From Stenocarpella maydis (lineage: Eukaryota > Ascomycota > Sordariomycetes > Diaporthales > Diaporthaceae): a stretch of 64,000 nt of DNA. Shown here one piece after another: positions 1 through 11,764 of the stretch. Within the stretch, counting starts at the first letter, position 1. Every line of letters begins with the position of its first letter. The stretch spans positions 1 through 64,000 of the forward strand of contig NQMI01000059.1 of assembly GCA_002270565.1 (NCBI GenBank), written 5' to 3'. The notes beneath the pieces were generated by a model. The model did not search any database and was not told where the DNA came from. It saw only the letters and a program-made list of their open reading frames with translations. The translations under genes were made by a program, and so were the position numbers.

Positions 1-1467
1 AAAAAAATGACAAACAGCAAGACCGAGAGCACGTAGCATCCGATAGAGGAGGTGTAGCCGGGGAAAAAAAGATGATGGGGGAGGCAGTGCGGCAATTTCT
101 TGTGGTGCTGCCTGCTGCGATCCTGTGGAGTGCGCGCAGGGATCGGGTTTACATGGTGGACCCTTAGAGATTTCGCGAATCAAGGTATACGGCCGGGGGG
201 ATCCTATGGAATCCGCTCATCCACGATGCGGTGACCCCTCTGGCGCATGATACCGAGCCACTATCTCGGTTCGTCCGGCTGTGAGGGGAAAGTGGCGAGG
301 GGGTGCAATCAAAAGATGCAGGGAATTTGATATATGATACCACAGAAGCCGCCATACCGCAACCAGAACGGAAACCGATGTACCCATCACACAATCAGGA
401 CCAGGCTTGAACTTAGCCGTCCAGAGCGAGGCCGAGCCGGCCAAACGGACAAGTGTCGTCTCCCAGAGTGTGGTGGGGGTTTGGTACACCCACAGGCCCA
501 CCACTGGACGCCTCTGGGTAGTCAGAAAATCCGGGAAGGAGCAGCTAGCAAATAGTAAAGCAAACATTATATCCCATCCAACTCTTTCATACCTATCCAG
601 GCCTCGACTGTAAGTAAGATTATAACATATTACTACCACCCTAACAGATACTTATACCAAACGGACGGGTCCATAGAGTGACCAGAAGGCAATAGGATTA
701 AGGAAACCAGCCAAGGAATTATCGCCACCATCATTTACAACAGGAAGGGGAAAGGGATTATATTTCGAGAACATTACCCTGGCTCTTCAGGGCTCGCAAT
801 GACGCAGTTCAAAACGATTGCTGTATATTATGGCACATCCAGGGCAAAGCTTTAAGCGCCCCATATAGTACATTAATACATCCCAACTCACTTAGACAAC
901 CAAAGGATCCTATTCTATTTAACAACTTGATCTTCCGTTTTGTACAGACATATCTACACGGAACGGACGTAATACAGATAATAAATAATGAAGTACCCCG
1001 TCAGGAAAACAGCCCCCCCTCTACCCCTTGGGCATCCCCGGGGGGGGGAAGGAAACGCCCACAAAAGGGGGGGGGGGCACAGAATATTAGATAGAAGAGC
1101 CGTCCGTCCCGTTTGTCGTTCCTGAGTTCACCTTTTGACGGGTCCAGCCCCGTTCCGCCCCACCCTCCCCGTTGTGCGCATGCTTTCATTGCTGTTCGTT
1201 TTCATTATTTTCGTTTTTGAGAAGCGGCAGGCTGTTTGTGAGCGACATATCGGATGGGAATAGCATATACAGTCCAGATGCATGCGGTCATCCAGACAGC
1301 CAGTCACTCGGGCCCGGACGCAGTGGCAGGGCAGAGCCTCCCCGCTTCTGTCCTCCGCCGCAGCTTGTCGCCCGGCTCATGGCGCGTCACCATCAACCAA
1401 CGCGTGAGAAGACAACATCACAAGAAACAATCATAAATCCGGCGGCCAAAAGCCACATGCAGCCGCG
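1..1467. other. intergenic, no gene seen
   Basis: Left edge of the window up to the stop codon of the t-SNARE gene. Open frames here are short, overlap on both strands and show no recognisable protein family. The stretch holds G- and C-rich homopolymer runs near 1013-1078. The part nearest 1467 must carry the 3' UTR of the t-SNARE gene. Confidence 0.6.
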
Positions 1468-2624
1468 TTACGCAGTGTTGTTGTTCTTGTTGGCGCCGCC
1501 GCCGGTGGAGAAGTAGACGCCCAGGCCGACGCCGAGCCCGATGGCCAGGCAGATGAGAAAGACAACGAGGGCGCACCACCACTTGAGCTTGCGGGTGCGG
1601 CGGGCGTGGGAGATGCCGATGTCGACCTGCTTGTTGCCCTCCTGCAGATGCTGGTTCGTCTGCTCGGTCTGCTCCTCGGCGCGCTGGACGACGTCGTCCT
1701 GCTGCACGATGAGGGTGTCGAGGTCCTGGAACATGCTGGCCAGCTCCGTGATGGACTCCTCGATCCGCAGGAGCTCGTTGTGCCGTGCGCGCACGTTGCC
1801 GAGCACCTGGGACGCCTGGCCCGAGCGGTTCGTCTTGAGCTGTGGGGAGGGGAGGGAATCAGCACCGGCGTGAAAAGCTTTGTGCGGCACGGGTTGGGTC
1901 TTGGACACCTAAATGCCCGAGGGAGAGACAGAGAGAAAGAGAGACTTACCGCTGTCTGGAACACACCCTCATTGCCCCAGTCGGCATCCGCGGCTTGGCG
2001 CACCTCGTCCTCGGATGCGTCGGGGTTGACGATGCGGTACTGGCGGGCGATCTGGTCGCGGTACCTGTCGCGGTACTGCTGCTCCTCCTGCAGGTAGTTC
2101 TGGAGCTCCTTCTTGAAGTCGCCGTTGAGGGCCTCGAACTGCCTCTTCTTCATGCCGGCGCTGCCGTCGGTGGTGCGCTCGACGTCTGCCTTGAGCGACC
2201 TGATCTGATCCCGGATGCTGGTGTTCTTGAGCTGGGTGGAGGCGACAAGGTCGTCGAGACGGCGCTGGGCGGTGTCGTCGGCGCCCATGAGGGAGTCATG
2301 GTGCAGGCCGGCGATGCGCTGGACGTCGGCGGTGAGGGAGCGGATCTCGTTGCGGACATGGGAGACGCGCTGGAGGAAGTCTTGTTGCGACAGGACGTTG
2401 GCCGACTGCGGAGGGCCGCCGTAAGGGTTCTGGGCCGGGCTTATGTGCTGCAGCTCATGTTGTTCCTAGGCGCAGTTGTCAGTAAATGGCATCGCATTGC
2501 TCTGTCAGGCGAGGCGACGGGGATATCAACATACTGGGCTGGCATAGGGATTTGTGGTACTATATGCCGACTCCTGCGCGGGGCCCGACTGGTACGGGTT
2601 TCCAGAATACTGGGAGTACGACAT
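1468..2624 (-). CDS. SSO1: Plasma-membrane t-SNARE (syntaxin, Sso1/Sso2 type)
   Basis: Predicted 325-residue Qa-SNARE that pairs with Sec9- and Snc-type SNAREs to fuse secretory vesicles with the plasma membrane. Three exons on the minus strand: 2624-2535, 2465-1950 and 1839-1468; introns of 69 and 110 nt with GTATGT/TAG and GTAAG/CAG borders. The N-terminus is Tyr/Pro/Ser-rich (MSYSQYSGNPYQ). The middle is a helical Habc-like region containing NPDASEDEV. The last exon carries the SNARE helix with the zero-layer glutamine in SMFQDLD, then basic RRTRKLKWW, a single C-terminal membrane anchor (CALVVFLICLAIGLGVGLGV) and a short Asn-rich tail. Length fits the family (about 290-350). The start is the only ATG giving the usual tyrosine-rich tip and is followed by a good donor. 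Family assignment is firm; SSO1 versus SSO2 cannot be separated because Pezizomycotina usually have one. Confidence 0.9.
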
Positions 2625-4705
2625 GATTGCAACAGGACGGGCCACGCGGTTGGACAGTGTGGGATAACAGAAGCAATTGATGGATAGACAGAGGGCTCCC
2701 ACGCGTGTTGTAGTCTGTTTCTAGGTGGTGATACTATGTAGAGCGGGAAGACGGCGGGTTACGAAGTTCGCACAGCGGCCGGTCTTGGGATAAGCAGACA
2801 ACGAGGACCCCTGGACTTGTCGGATTCAATCGGGCTTGCTGATTGCTGAGCTGAGAGCGTTCGCGCGCTGCTGAGCCCACCAACACGCGCACACAGCCCC
2901 GGGCAGGATGACGTTTAAGCTCGTGGGAGCGGGCAGGGGTCCCTGGGCGCTGCAGAGGCGGGGGGATGCTATGCTAGTGATTACCACCTAGGTACTTAGG
3001 CATGTACTATAGCAGATGGTCTAGAGCACTTGGAAGCTCCCTACCATGATATATATCCCCCGTATACCTACCCAGGTACTGTACACAGAAAGCCTCCAAC
3101 TGCGGTCCAGCACTAACAGTTGCCACACTTTCACTGCCTGCCCAGGCATCCGCGTCCCAAAACCCAAAAACTGTCAGACTGCCTCCTGCGTACCGTTCCG
3201 TCGGACTCGGACTCCGGCACGGATAGCAATCCGTGGGGGCTCAGTGAGCCTTGTTGTCGTCGCACCGGTCTGTATACCGAGTACCTTCAGAAGGGCACAT
3301 CTCTTATACGACCTCGTACATTGTACTACCCAGGTATCGATAGTAAACACCAGCGTCTTCAACGTGGGAGCCTCCCCGGTGACACTCCATGGGGTTGTGT
3401 ACGATGTGGATACCCAACCCTCTGCCGGCCGTATCTACCTATTCTCGAATTGAACGAGCTGCATCACATGGGCTGGATTGGTCTAATGCCCTTGCGGCCC
3501 CATCCGAATCATCGCCCAACTTATCCTGGCCTGGTTTCTGTCACATGGCCAGCCAGCACATATGTATACAAGAGCCAGCGGGCCTCGCGCACTCAGGATA
3601 CGAGCAAAGCGCCATGTCCCCATGCTCTACTCCAGCCTGCAGCTCTCTCTCGTATCTTTGGGGGGTTTATATGGCAGCCTGGGTCGACTGATGGCCAACA
3701 TCCAGCATGCATATTGACATTTTTCGCCCGTAATTTGTATGCTACGCCGTGGCCTGCTCTGTGAGTGTATACAATACTCTTTCATATGCCATTCCCGAGA
3801 ACAAGGCGGTCTGGCTGTCACGTCGTGGCAGTCTGGGAATCCTCAATATGACTGGTAGTTCCTGCCACCCTTTGAGATACAGGCAGGGCCCAGCACAAGT
3901 GCCAGAGGGCCCCAATTTCTTATCCTCTGTTATTCAAGCAACAACATAATTACCTAGGTAGGCATGTATAACCGGAATACGTGTGAGGGCCTGCAATTCA
4001 TTGAATTATGCGGGGGGTTTTCGCTTCTGGTCTTTGCCCCGGATCTTACATCACATTGTCCTCGTCGGTCCCCTTGATTTGTCCCTCGGCTGTTGTGAGA
4101 CTCATTCTTGTATGTTTTCTTTGGAGTCTTGCCGTATTGCGCTAATGCCATCCGATATTGCATGTGGTGTGAGAATACTCACTACGTGTGTCACTCTGCA
4201 CCGGGGTGGCCTGAAGACAAGCAGCCTTTCAGACTTCTTCGGATATAAACCACACCCCCCCCCCAACTTCACATCGTGCCAGACCTCAGCTTCGTGGCTA
4301 CAGGTAGCACCGGGTTCTAAGCAAGAACTGCGGAAGTGCCGGATCATCAGAATGGCACATATTATGCCATTATTTCCGGTTTCTCTTCCCGGCCGAGATC
4401 CAGTAAGAAGTGTTTGTGCTCGCTCGGATGTGCATCTTATGTCTCATTCCACGAAAGCAAATAACATAGGCTCAGCTGGCTTGCCTGCTTTCCCTTTTCT
4501 GTGTCCCATCAAATCTTCGAGTGCCGTGAGCTGCTCCGGTTTCCGTAGGTCGACTCGTGAGCGATTTTGGTGGCGTCCAGGTGAACGAGCAGACACATCA
4601 AGCCCTATGTTCCTCCGGGAATAGAGTGACTGATTTCGCTCCCCAAACTATGGCATAGGCCGGTGGAGTCTACTTGTTGTGCCTTAACGGCGCATAGTCG
4701 TTCGC
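2625..4705. other. intergenic, no gene seen
   Basis: About 2.1 kb between the 5' end of the t-SNARE gene and the 3' end of IMP4, so it should contain the t-SNARE promoter. Reading frames on both strands are short and of unconvincing composition. No RNA gene or transposon relic was recognised. Confidence 0.55.
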
Positions 4706-5804
4706 TCAGAGGAAATTCTTCTTCCGACTTGTGCGGGTGTACGAGTTTAGGTGCCACTCAACATCGCCGTTCTTGTTTTCGAGAGAACCGCCACGGATCT
4801 CGAAGGGTCTGAGGCTCATACGAGGCCCTACTTCACTGAGTTCGCAGGAATCATAAGATGTTCTGACAAACACATGATGCCTGACCTCTATGATGTCGTC
4901 CACGTTCTTGAAGGTAACAACCCTGCCGCTCTTTGGCCTGCTTTCAGAAGCTGGCAGAGGGGGGAAAAGGTGCTTGAGAACCTTAACCACTCGTCGACCG
5001 ATCGGCGTGGTGAAGCCCTAGAACAGTTCCATGTCAGCGACCATCTTCATACATCAAAATACCCCGCCACGGCCCGGTGCAAAACATGGATTCCAGTGGC
5101 TCACCTCGAATATGAGGTGCGGATAGCTTTCGGAAACAGTACCCCGGAGACTGTTCGGGATATCTTGTCTCAGGACAACATTGTGCAGAGAGAATGAGAC
5201 GGTTGGTCCATGCGGCAGGTGGGATACCGTCATGGCAGTCGGTGTACCACGGTGCTCATGCAGCAGGACCACATCGGACAAGCCTCGGCTGTTGCAAGAG
5301 CGGACCAGCTCAGGGAGAATAGTGTTGCCTCGATTTAGACGGATTGCCGTAGGCATCAGCAGGCGGATCTCCTTGGAGAAGGCGGCCAGCCGACTTGAGG
5401 GGGATCGGGAGGTGGTCACCAAGACTCGAGGGTCGACGATTCCGGAAAGCGCCGCATCTATTTCAAATGTCAGCATGGGAAGAGCTTGTATCTTGGAGGG
5501 CGGGTATCATGGACATACACTCGTCGTCGAGGTCCAGCTGCTCCTTATGGTCAGGGCGTGCCTCATCGTATTGGAAGTCCTTCCTCAGTTGCTCATCGTT
5601 GGCGATGGATCGGTCCAAAGGCTTTCCGGTCGCCAGGCTCTCCCTGAGCTTAGCCCGTTTCTCGCTGATCTCGGCGTCTCGCAGCAGGAGTGCCCTGCGA
5701 TAGAGGTAGTCCCTCCGTTGTCGGTTTTGTCTTCGCTACCCAGAAACAAGTGTCAATTGTCTATTCCTTCTCCTCATGCATTAGAAGCATATACGTACAA
5801 TCAT
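4706..5804 (-). CDS. IMP4: U3 snoRNP protein Imp4 (Brix domain)
   Basis: Predicted 295-residue component of the U3 snoRNP/SSU processome, needed for early 18S pre-rRNA cleavage in the nucleolus (yeast Imp4 is 290 residues). Four exons on the minus strand: 5804-5799, 5735-5519, 5457-5105 and 5017-4706. The first exon is only ATG ATT, followed by a 63-nt GTACGT...TAG intron. It is needed because exon 2 opens with the conserved basic start [18 protein letters not shown] and has no methionine of its own. The Brix domain begins at about [20 protein letters not shown], with the RNA-binding-like core [11 protein letters not shown] near residue 140 and [17 protein letters not shown]. The C-terminus [13 protein letters not shown] is complete. 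Phases agree across all junctions. It is divergent from UPF1, with about 800 bp between start codons. Confidence 0.93.
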
Positions 5805-6600
5805 AGCGGCTGGTGCCTGTGATCCTTTGTGAATATCAGCCCCGAATATTGAAGACAGGGTGAAGTCGACAGTCGAAAGACCAGCAGTTGGCAGGACGGA
5901 GGTTGACAGCGCAGAGGTCGGCAGGGGCAAAGCCGACGGGATATGGAGTTGGCAGGGTGAAGTCGGTAGGAAGAAGTCAGGGAGAGATTTTGTTCATCTG
6001 TGAGTATTAGTTTTCGGGTGTCCGTCCAAAAGCCCAGAGTCGATGTCGATGATAAGAATTAAATTTCCTTATCGTAACTTCGCGTACTGCTGCTTCTGCT
6101 AGCCACCCTTGTCGCCCCGCCATTCGTCCCTACACTACACTACACTACACTACACTAGCGTGGCGGGAAACTTGTCACTGGGAAAATGCATGGCCGCCCG
6201 AACCTGGGCTTGGGAATTTCGCTGCGATCCACCAACCACTGTGACATTCCCAAGAACAACACAACGCCACTCGCGATCGTCAGCTCGGGGGAGTCTAGTA
6301 TTTCGGGGGAAGTTAGGATGTGATAACCATTCCAAGTTGTTCCTACCAGTTTCATACCCGTTCAAGCCGCGGCTGTGCATATCTCCGTTTTAGCTGCTGG
6401 AAAGGTGAGAGAGTCTGCTGCCGCCTTGGTTCCCATCCTGCTCCCCTCCCTCGGCACTTTCTGGCCGGCGCACCATATTCAGTCACCGCCCACCCTCCAA
6501 TACGCGGGCCACTCGTACCCGATTTTGAAGGCTGACTCGAGCTTCAGCGCCTCCTCTAGCGACAAACAACCTTTGCGACACAGAAGCGTGTCGACTCAGC
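5805..6600. promoter_or_regulatory. divergent 5' region of IMP4 and UPF1
   Basis: 796 bp separates the two start codons and must hold both promoters. It includes purine-rich direct repeats on the IMP4 side (AAGTCGGYAG-like words, 5860-5990) and five tandem TACAC units at 6131-6155. Close to UPF1, a GGTGAGAG donor-like word near 6403 could mark a 5' UTR intron. No TATA box could be assigned with confidence. Confidence 0.5.
6131..6157. repeat. TACAC pentanucleotide microsatellite
   Basis: Five perfect tandem TACAC units followed by TA, in the shared 5' region of IMP4 and UPF1. Likely length-polymorphic between isolates. Confidence 0.9.
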
Positions 6601-9600
6601 ATGGACGCTACTTTCAACCATGTTGGCAACCACCTGATCTCCGACTCCGCCGAAGCCATCAAGGCTGGTGGCTCTGATGAGCTATCCAACCTCGATCACG
6701 ATGAGAGCCTACTATACAACAAGGGCGGTGGGCGCAGAGGGATCGGGAACGGTCGCCGGCGAACCGATGACGACGATGGCGAAAACGAGACAATAGGCGA
6801 CGACGATGATGACGAGAGCCTCGCCAGTGTCGCCGTCGGCGCCATGAAGGGTGTGAGCCTCAACGAGCCCGAGGAAGAAAAGGAGCTTCCCGCGCACGCC
6901 TGCGCATACTGCGGGATCCACTCGCCTTCCTCAGTGGTCAAGTGTCTGTCATGCAACAAGTGGTTCTGCAGCGGCCGCGGAACTGCCAACACCTCCCACA
7001 TCGTGAATCATCTGGTCCGCGCGCGGCACAAGGAAGTCCAGCTGCACCCGCAGTCGCCTATGCAGGATACAATCCTGGAATGCTACAATTGTGGAACTCG
7101 CAACGTCTTCTTGCTTGGCTTCATACCAGCCAAGTCTGATACCGTGGTCGTCCTGCTCTGCCGCCAGCCATGTGCCGCCAGCACTTCGTCCAAGGACATG
7201 AGCTGGGATGTCTCCCGGTGGCAGCCACTCATCGAGAACCGTTCTTTCCTAGACTGGCTGGTTCATCCGCCCTCCGACGCCGAACAGCTCCGTGCCCGGC
7301 AGCTTACACCCCCCACAATTGCGAAGCTCGAGGAGATGTGGAAGGAGGATACCAATGCTACTGTTGCTGATCTGGAGAAGGCCGCCAATGCTGACGATGA
7401 CCCACACCCTGTACTCCTCAGGTACGACGATCCTTATCATTACCAGAATATTTTCGGTCCTCTGGTCAAGATGGAGTCCGACTTCGACAAGAAGCTCAAG
7501 GAGGCACAATCCGAGGACGGGCTGGTTGTGAGCTGGACAATGGGATTGAACAACAAACACATGGCCAGTTTCGTTCTGCCGAAGATGGAGTCGGGCGACG
7601 TCAAGCTCGCGGTCGGAGACGAGATGCGCCTCAAGTACAAGGGAGAGCTTCGGCCGCCGTGGGAGGGCGTGGGCTATGTCATCAAGATCCCCAACAACCA
7701 GAACGACGAGGTCATCTTGGAACTGCGCAAGACCGGAAGCGACAAGTCTGTCCCGACTGACTGCACCCACAACTTCTCCGCCGAGTACGTCTGGAAGGCT
7801 ACATCGTACGACCGCATGCAGCTCGCCATGAAGACATTCGCTCTGGACGAGAAGAGTGTTTCCGGCTTCCTGTTCCACAAATTGCTTGGCCATGAGGTTC
7901 AAGTCGCGCCGACGAGGCCGCAGATACCCAGGAAGTTCACTGCGCCACAATTGCCAGACTTGAACAACAGCCAGATCAACGCTATCAAGGCCGTTCTTTC
8001 GCAGCCGCTCAGTCTGATCCAAGGCCCTCCTGGCACTGGAAAGACCGTCACCTCGGCCACCATCATCTACCACTTGGCGAAGATGAACAGCGGTCAGGTG
8101 CTTGTCTGTGCTCCCTCCAATGTCGCCGTCGACCAGCTCTGTGAGCGCATCCACCGCACCGGCCTCAAAGTCGTACGATTGACAGCCAAGTCTCGCGAAG
8201 ATGTCGAGTCCTCGGTCAAATTCCTTGCACTTCATGAGCAAGTGCGGTCGCTTGCATCTGACATGGGCTCGGAGCTGGGCAAGCTCACCACGTTGAAGAA
8301 TGAGTACGGAGAACTGGCCAGTCACGATGAGAAGAAGTTCAAGCAGCTCACTAAGGCCGCCGAAAAGGAGATCCTCAGCCACGCTGATGTTGTGTGCTGC
8401 ACCTGCGTTGGAGCTGGCGATCCCCGGCTTGCAAAGATGCAGTTCCGAAGTGTCCTTATCGACGAGTCTACGCAGTCGGCGGAACCTGAATGCATGATTC
8501 CCCTTGTCTTGGGCTGCAAGCAGATTGTGCTGGTTGGTGACCACAAGCAGCTCGGACCGGTAATCATGAACAAGAAGGCTGCCAAGGCTGGGCTCAACCA
8601 GTCTCTCTTTGAGCGTCTGGTGAAGCTCAACCACGTTCCAATCCGTCTCAACGTTCAATACCGCATGCACCCATGTCTGTCTGAGTTTCCTTCGAACATG
8701 TTCTACGAGGGTTCTCTTCAAAATGGCGTGACTATTCAGGAGCGGCTCCGCAAGGACGTGGATTTCCCCTGGCCTGTTGCCGAGACCCCCATGATGTTCT
8801 GGTCCAACTTGGGCAATGAGGAGATTTCTGCGTCGGGTACTTCCTACCTCAATCGGACCGAAGCCTCGAATGTTGAGAAGGTTGTGACTCGATTCCTCAA
8901 GGCCGGTGTCAAGCCAGTCGACATTGGTGTTATCACCCCGTACGAAGGCCAGAGGAGTTATGTTGTTAGCACCCTGCAGAACACCGGAACCTTCAAGAAA
9001 GAGAGCTACAAGGAGGTAGAGGTTGCTTCGGTCGATGCCTTCCAGGGCCGTGAGAAGGACTTCATCGTTCTCTCCTGCGTTCGCTCCAACGACACCCAAG
9101 GCATCGGTTTCCTCTCTGACCCGCGGCGGCTCAACGTCGCCCTAACCCGTGCGAAGTACGGCCTGGTCATTATCGGAAATCCCAAGGTATTGTCCAAGCA
9201 TGAGCTCTGGCACCACCTGCTGGTGCACTTCAAGGATCGCAAGTGCCTTGTTGAGGGACCTCTCACCAACTTGCAGACATCCTTGCTGCAGTTTGGTCGG
9301 CCCAAGACGGCCTACCGCCCGCAGCGTTTCGGCCCCGTTGGTCAGCCAGCAGCAGGCTACCAAAATGGTCGTTACGGTGGCATGAACGGTTCGACTCGTG
9401 ACTTTGACTCCGCGTCCATGATGTCGTTCATCCCCGACGACGTCTCCTCCATCCACGGCTCTGCGCTCGGTGGTGCCGGCCTGAACTCGGCCTACCCTCA
9501 CATGTTCTCCAGTTTCAGCCCCGATCAGTGGCCAGGCCTTCCGGGCGTGGCTCCGCCAGGTCGGTCGAATGGCAAGAGCCGAGGTCGAGCCACTGAGAGC

Positions 9601-9894
9601 GTTGCCGGCGAGAGCGTTGCCAACTCGGAGTACACCGATGCCAGTGCCAGCGTTATTGGCGGCAAGGGTATCGGTCAGGGCGGTGCTAGTCTCGGGGCCG
9701 GTCTGCATGATGCTATCGGTGCCTCTCGCCCTACCTCGTACAGCCAGAGCGACCGCCTGAGGCAGTATGTGGAGGGCATGGGCGGCAGCCGCCTGGGGCC
9801 GATCAATGGCTTCGGACGCCGTGATGATGACGAGAAGAGCATCAGCACAGCCTTTCACAGCCAGCTGGGCGGAACGGGATTCGACGGGATTTGA
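6601..9894 (+). CDS. UPF1: RNA helicase Upf1/Nam7, nonsense-mediated decay
   Basis: Predicted 1097-residue superfamily 1 RNA helicase and ATPase, the central factor of nonsense-mediated mRNA decay in the cytoplasm (human 1118, yeast 971 residues). Single uninterrupted exon. After an acidic N-terminus ([15 protein letters not shown]) comes the Cys/His-rich CH domain, about residues 98-190, with [14 protein letters not shown], the HIVNHL histidines and CYNCG; this binds Upf2. Helicase motifs follow in order: Walker A GPPGTGKT (475-482), DEST (Asp621-Glu622), GDHKQLGP (about 646), [19 protein letters not shown] and [13 protein letters not shown] (about 847). The C-terminal 200 residues are Gly/Ser/Pro-rich and probably disordered. 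Start ATG 6601 is the first in frame and precedes a conserved N-terminal region. Confidence 0.97.
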   Translation: MDATFNHVGNHLISDSAEAIKAGGSDELSNLDHDESLLYNKGGGRRGIGNGRRRTDDDDGENETIGDDDDDESLASVAVGAMKGVSLNEPEEEKELPAHACAYCGIHSPSSVVKCLSCNKWFCSGRGTANTSHIVNHLVRARHKEVQLHPQSPMQDTILECYNCGTRNVFLLGFIPAKSDTVVVLLCRQPCAASTSSKDMSWDVSRWQPLIENRSFLDWLVHPPSDAEQLRARQLTPPTIAKLEEMWKEDTNATVADLEKAANADDDPHPVLLRYDDPYHYQNIFGPLVKMESDFDKKLKEAQSEDGLVVSWTMGLNNKHMASFVLPKMESGDVKLAVGDEMRLKYKGELRPPWEGVGYVIKIPNNQNDEVILELRKTGSDKSVPTDCTHNFSAEYVWKATSYDRMQLAMKTFALDEKSVSGFLFHKLLGHEVQVAPTRPQIPRKFTAPQLPDLNNSQINAIKAVLSQPLSLIQGPPGTGKTVTSATIIYHLAKMNSGQVLVCAPSNVAVDQLCERIHRTGLKVVRLTAKSREDVESSVKFLALHEQVRSLASDMGSELGKLTTLKNEYGELASHDEKKFKQLTKAAEKEILSHADVVCCTCVGAGDPRLAKMQFRSVLIDESTQSAEPECMIPLVLGCKQIVLVGDHKQLGPVIMNKKAAKAGLNQSLFERLVKLNHVPIRLNVQYRMHPCLSEFPSNMFYEGSLQNGVTIQERLRKDVDFPWPVAETPMMFWSNLGNEEISASGTSYLNRTEASNVEKVVTRFLKAGVKPVDIGVITPYEGQRSYVVSTLQNTGTFKKESYKEVEVASVDAFQGREKDFIVLSCVRSNDTQGIGFLSDPRRLNVALTRAKYGLVIIGNPKVLSKHELWHHLLVHFKDRKCLVEGPLTNLQTSLLQFGRPKTAYRPQRFGPVGQPAAGYQNGRYGGMNGSTRDFDSASMMSFIPDDVSSIHGSALGGAGLNSAYPHMFSSFSPDQWPGLPGVAPPGRSNGKSRGRATESVAGESVANSEYTDASASVIGGKGIGQGGASLGAGLHDAIGASRPTSYSQSDRLRQYVEGMGGSRLGPINGFGRRDDDEKSISTAFHSQLGGTGFDGI

Positions 9895-11764
9895 TCAGGG
9901 ACAGGGAAATGCAGGTTTACAATATGACTGCAGTTGATTTGCCACCAGGGAACATCAGCAACGGCATTCTCCTGCCTAGAAGCAAGCATCCGCTCAGCCT
10001 CTGCCGCCGGAAACTTTTACAAGGCACCCGTGCGGGATCAGACCTGACCTCGTGCCGAATCAGCTAGGAACAAGCTGTTGGCCAGGCAACAACTACAGGT
10101 CCTTTCGGGCCGCTGCTCTGCCTGGTCTCGGCTGCCAGTTTACCAATACCCTCGGCCTTGATCGTCGGTAGAGCATTCAGCTCGAAGCAGCATACCTCGA
10201 CACGGACAAGCCTAGCAAGCCCGTTCATGGTGTGAGCGAGACGGCAGGTATCAGGATGAACGGGGATGCCAGGGATCAGATACGTCTTGCCAGAAGGCCC
10301 GTGCCTGAGCAACCCAGTTCTGGACCGAGAAGGATCAAATGAGCCGAAGCATTGCAGTCAAAGCTATCATGGTCTGATCGATATCAGCAAACCGCCGGCC
10401 CAGCCGGTTGAAGCAAGGCGCGTTGTAGGGCCATGGCGTGCTGGCAAGCTCAGCTGTCATTCTCCGGTGGCCGCTCTAGGGTCGAGTTTTTTGTTATGGA
10501 ATTGTGCCTCATCTGGAGGAAACGAAGCAACGAAAAGAGGAGAGGGGGACCAGGACATATAGTGGTCCATGTCATTCTTTTATGTAGTCACTCATTCAAT
10601 CAGTCAGTCAGTCAGTCAGTCAGTCAGTCAGTCAGTCAGTCAAGTCACTCATTCCGAAGCCTGCTGGTGAGCAGCTCTTGGTCCTTTGGGCACACACACC
10701 CCTAGCCGCAAACTAAAGCGGCTGCGTCGTGCAGTGGCATATTCGGCAATCCACAGCCGTCCCCGCTTGTAAAGTGAGTGTTGAAGCGTCTAGTGAACTA
10801 TCATGTCACAGCCGTGAGTAGAATCTCCGAGAAGTGACATGCCATATTATACCGTAATCTAGTTGTGGACTTCGTTATGACCCGTACATATTCGGCGATA
10901 TATGCTGCCCCAGTTCAGTGGGAAGAAGGTGCAGACCAGGTGTTGCACAATAACCAAGCACATGGCCTCGTTCGTCACTTAGTAATTCTATGGGACCTCT
11001 GTACCCCCGTCAGCTCCGTATGGCACCATGGGTCCACAATTTGCTGGTCCAGACTCGGAGCGCAGCAGTCGATGGGGTCACAATGGATACATACCAGACC
11101 CCCGAAAACGCGATTGGAAATGGATCGCCGAAAGCGAAACACAGCCCAGAATCCAGATGCTCTTGAAACATGGCTCTCGCTTTCCAGCTACCAATGGTGG
11201 CGAGAAGCGTCCAAGCAGGTTGGAGCGTCGCATCCACGAGCGAAATTGAGGTTTGGCGCCCGGGCGACCGAAATCCTGGAATGGACCCTCGCACTGGATG
11301 GAGGTCCTGGACAAGCGAACGCCTGTCGTGGTCTTGGACTCTTGGTGCAGTGCCGACGCATCGGTACATAAAGAGCACGGGGGGAGGCGAAGACATGCTG
11401 TAACCTCCCGGTCTGGGCTACGCTTTGAAAGGTTTCCACGTTCGAGACTCCTCACCTCATCTCCTCTGCTTCTAATTTTGACTTCCGCTGAGCTCTCGTG
11501 AACCTCACATCTGTCGACGTCACTGACCAAGCCACACCGCACGTGCCCTTTGAATTACGATTTACGGGCAGCCCATCTCCGGACCAGAGCCCCAAAAACC
11601 CATCAAGCCTCGGCCAGCATCTCCCGGAGCTTAAATAGCCTGCTGGACATATATCAGTCTATCTACGTCACATATCTAGCCACACACCATATATACCCAT
11701 AAACACGATTGGTTATTCTCCAACGGCCTATCTGAGACAGTCACACCTGAATTACACTCTTCCA
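9895..11764. other. intergenic, no gene seen
   Basis: Holds the UPF1 3' UTR, a CAGT microsatellite (10601-10641) and the promoter of the peroxiredoxin-like gene. Overlapping frames of 130-170 codons on both strands at 10865-11542 have no recognisable domain and look like chance. Confidence 0.55.
10601..10641. repeat. CAGT tetranucleotide microsatellite
   Basis: About ten perfect tandem CAGT units in the intergenic region downstream of UPF1. Confidence 0.95.

Noticed and set aside
217..639. 140-codon minus-strand frame near the left edge
   Set aside because: No recognisable family or start context; overlaps plus-strand frames of equal quality.
1606..2687. Long plus-strand frames opposite the t-SNARE gene
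   Set aside because: Antisense shadow of a well-supported three-exon gene.
3046..4624. Frames of 135-214 codons between the t-SNARE and IMP4 genes
   Set aside because: Mixed composition with many Pro, Cys and His and no conserved motif; no intron pattern improves them.
7249..9099. 616-codon open frame antisense to UPF1
   Set aside because: Mirror of a strongly conserved helicase; Leu/Val/Glu-rich antisense composition from GC-rich third positions and no domain of its own.
10601..10641. CAGT repeat considered as a CRISPR-like or protein-binding array
   Set aside because: A perfect simple microsatellite without spacers, in a eukaryotic genome.
10865..11542. Overlapping 130-170-codon frames on both strands
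   Set aside because: No domain, no splice logic, and each strand equally open; looks like chance.
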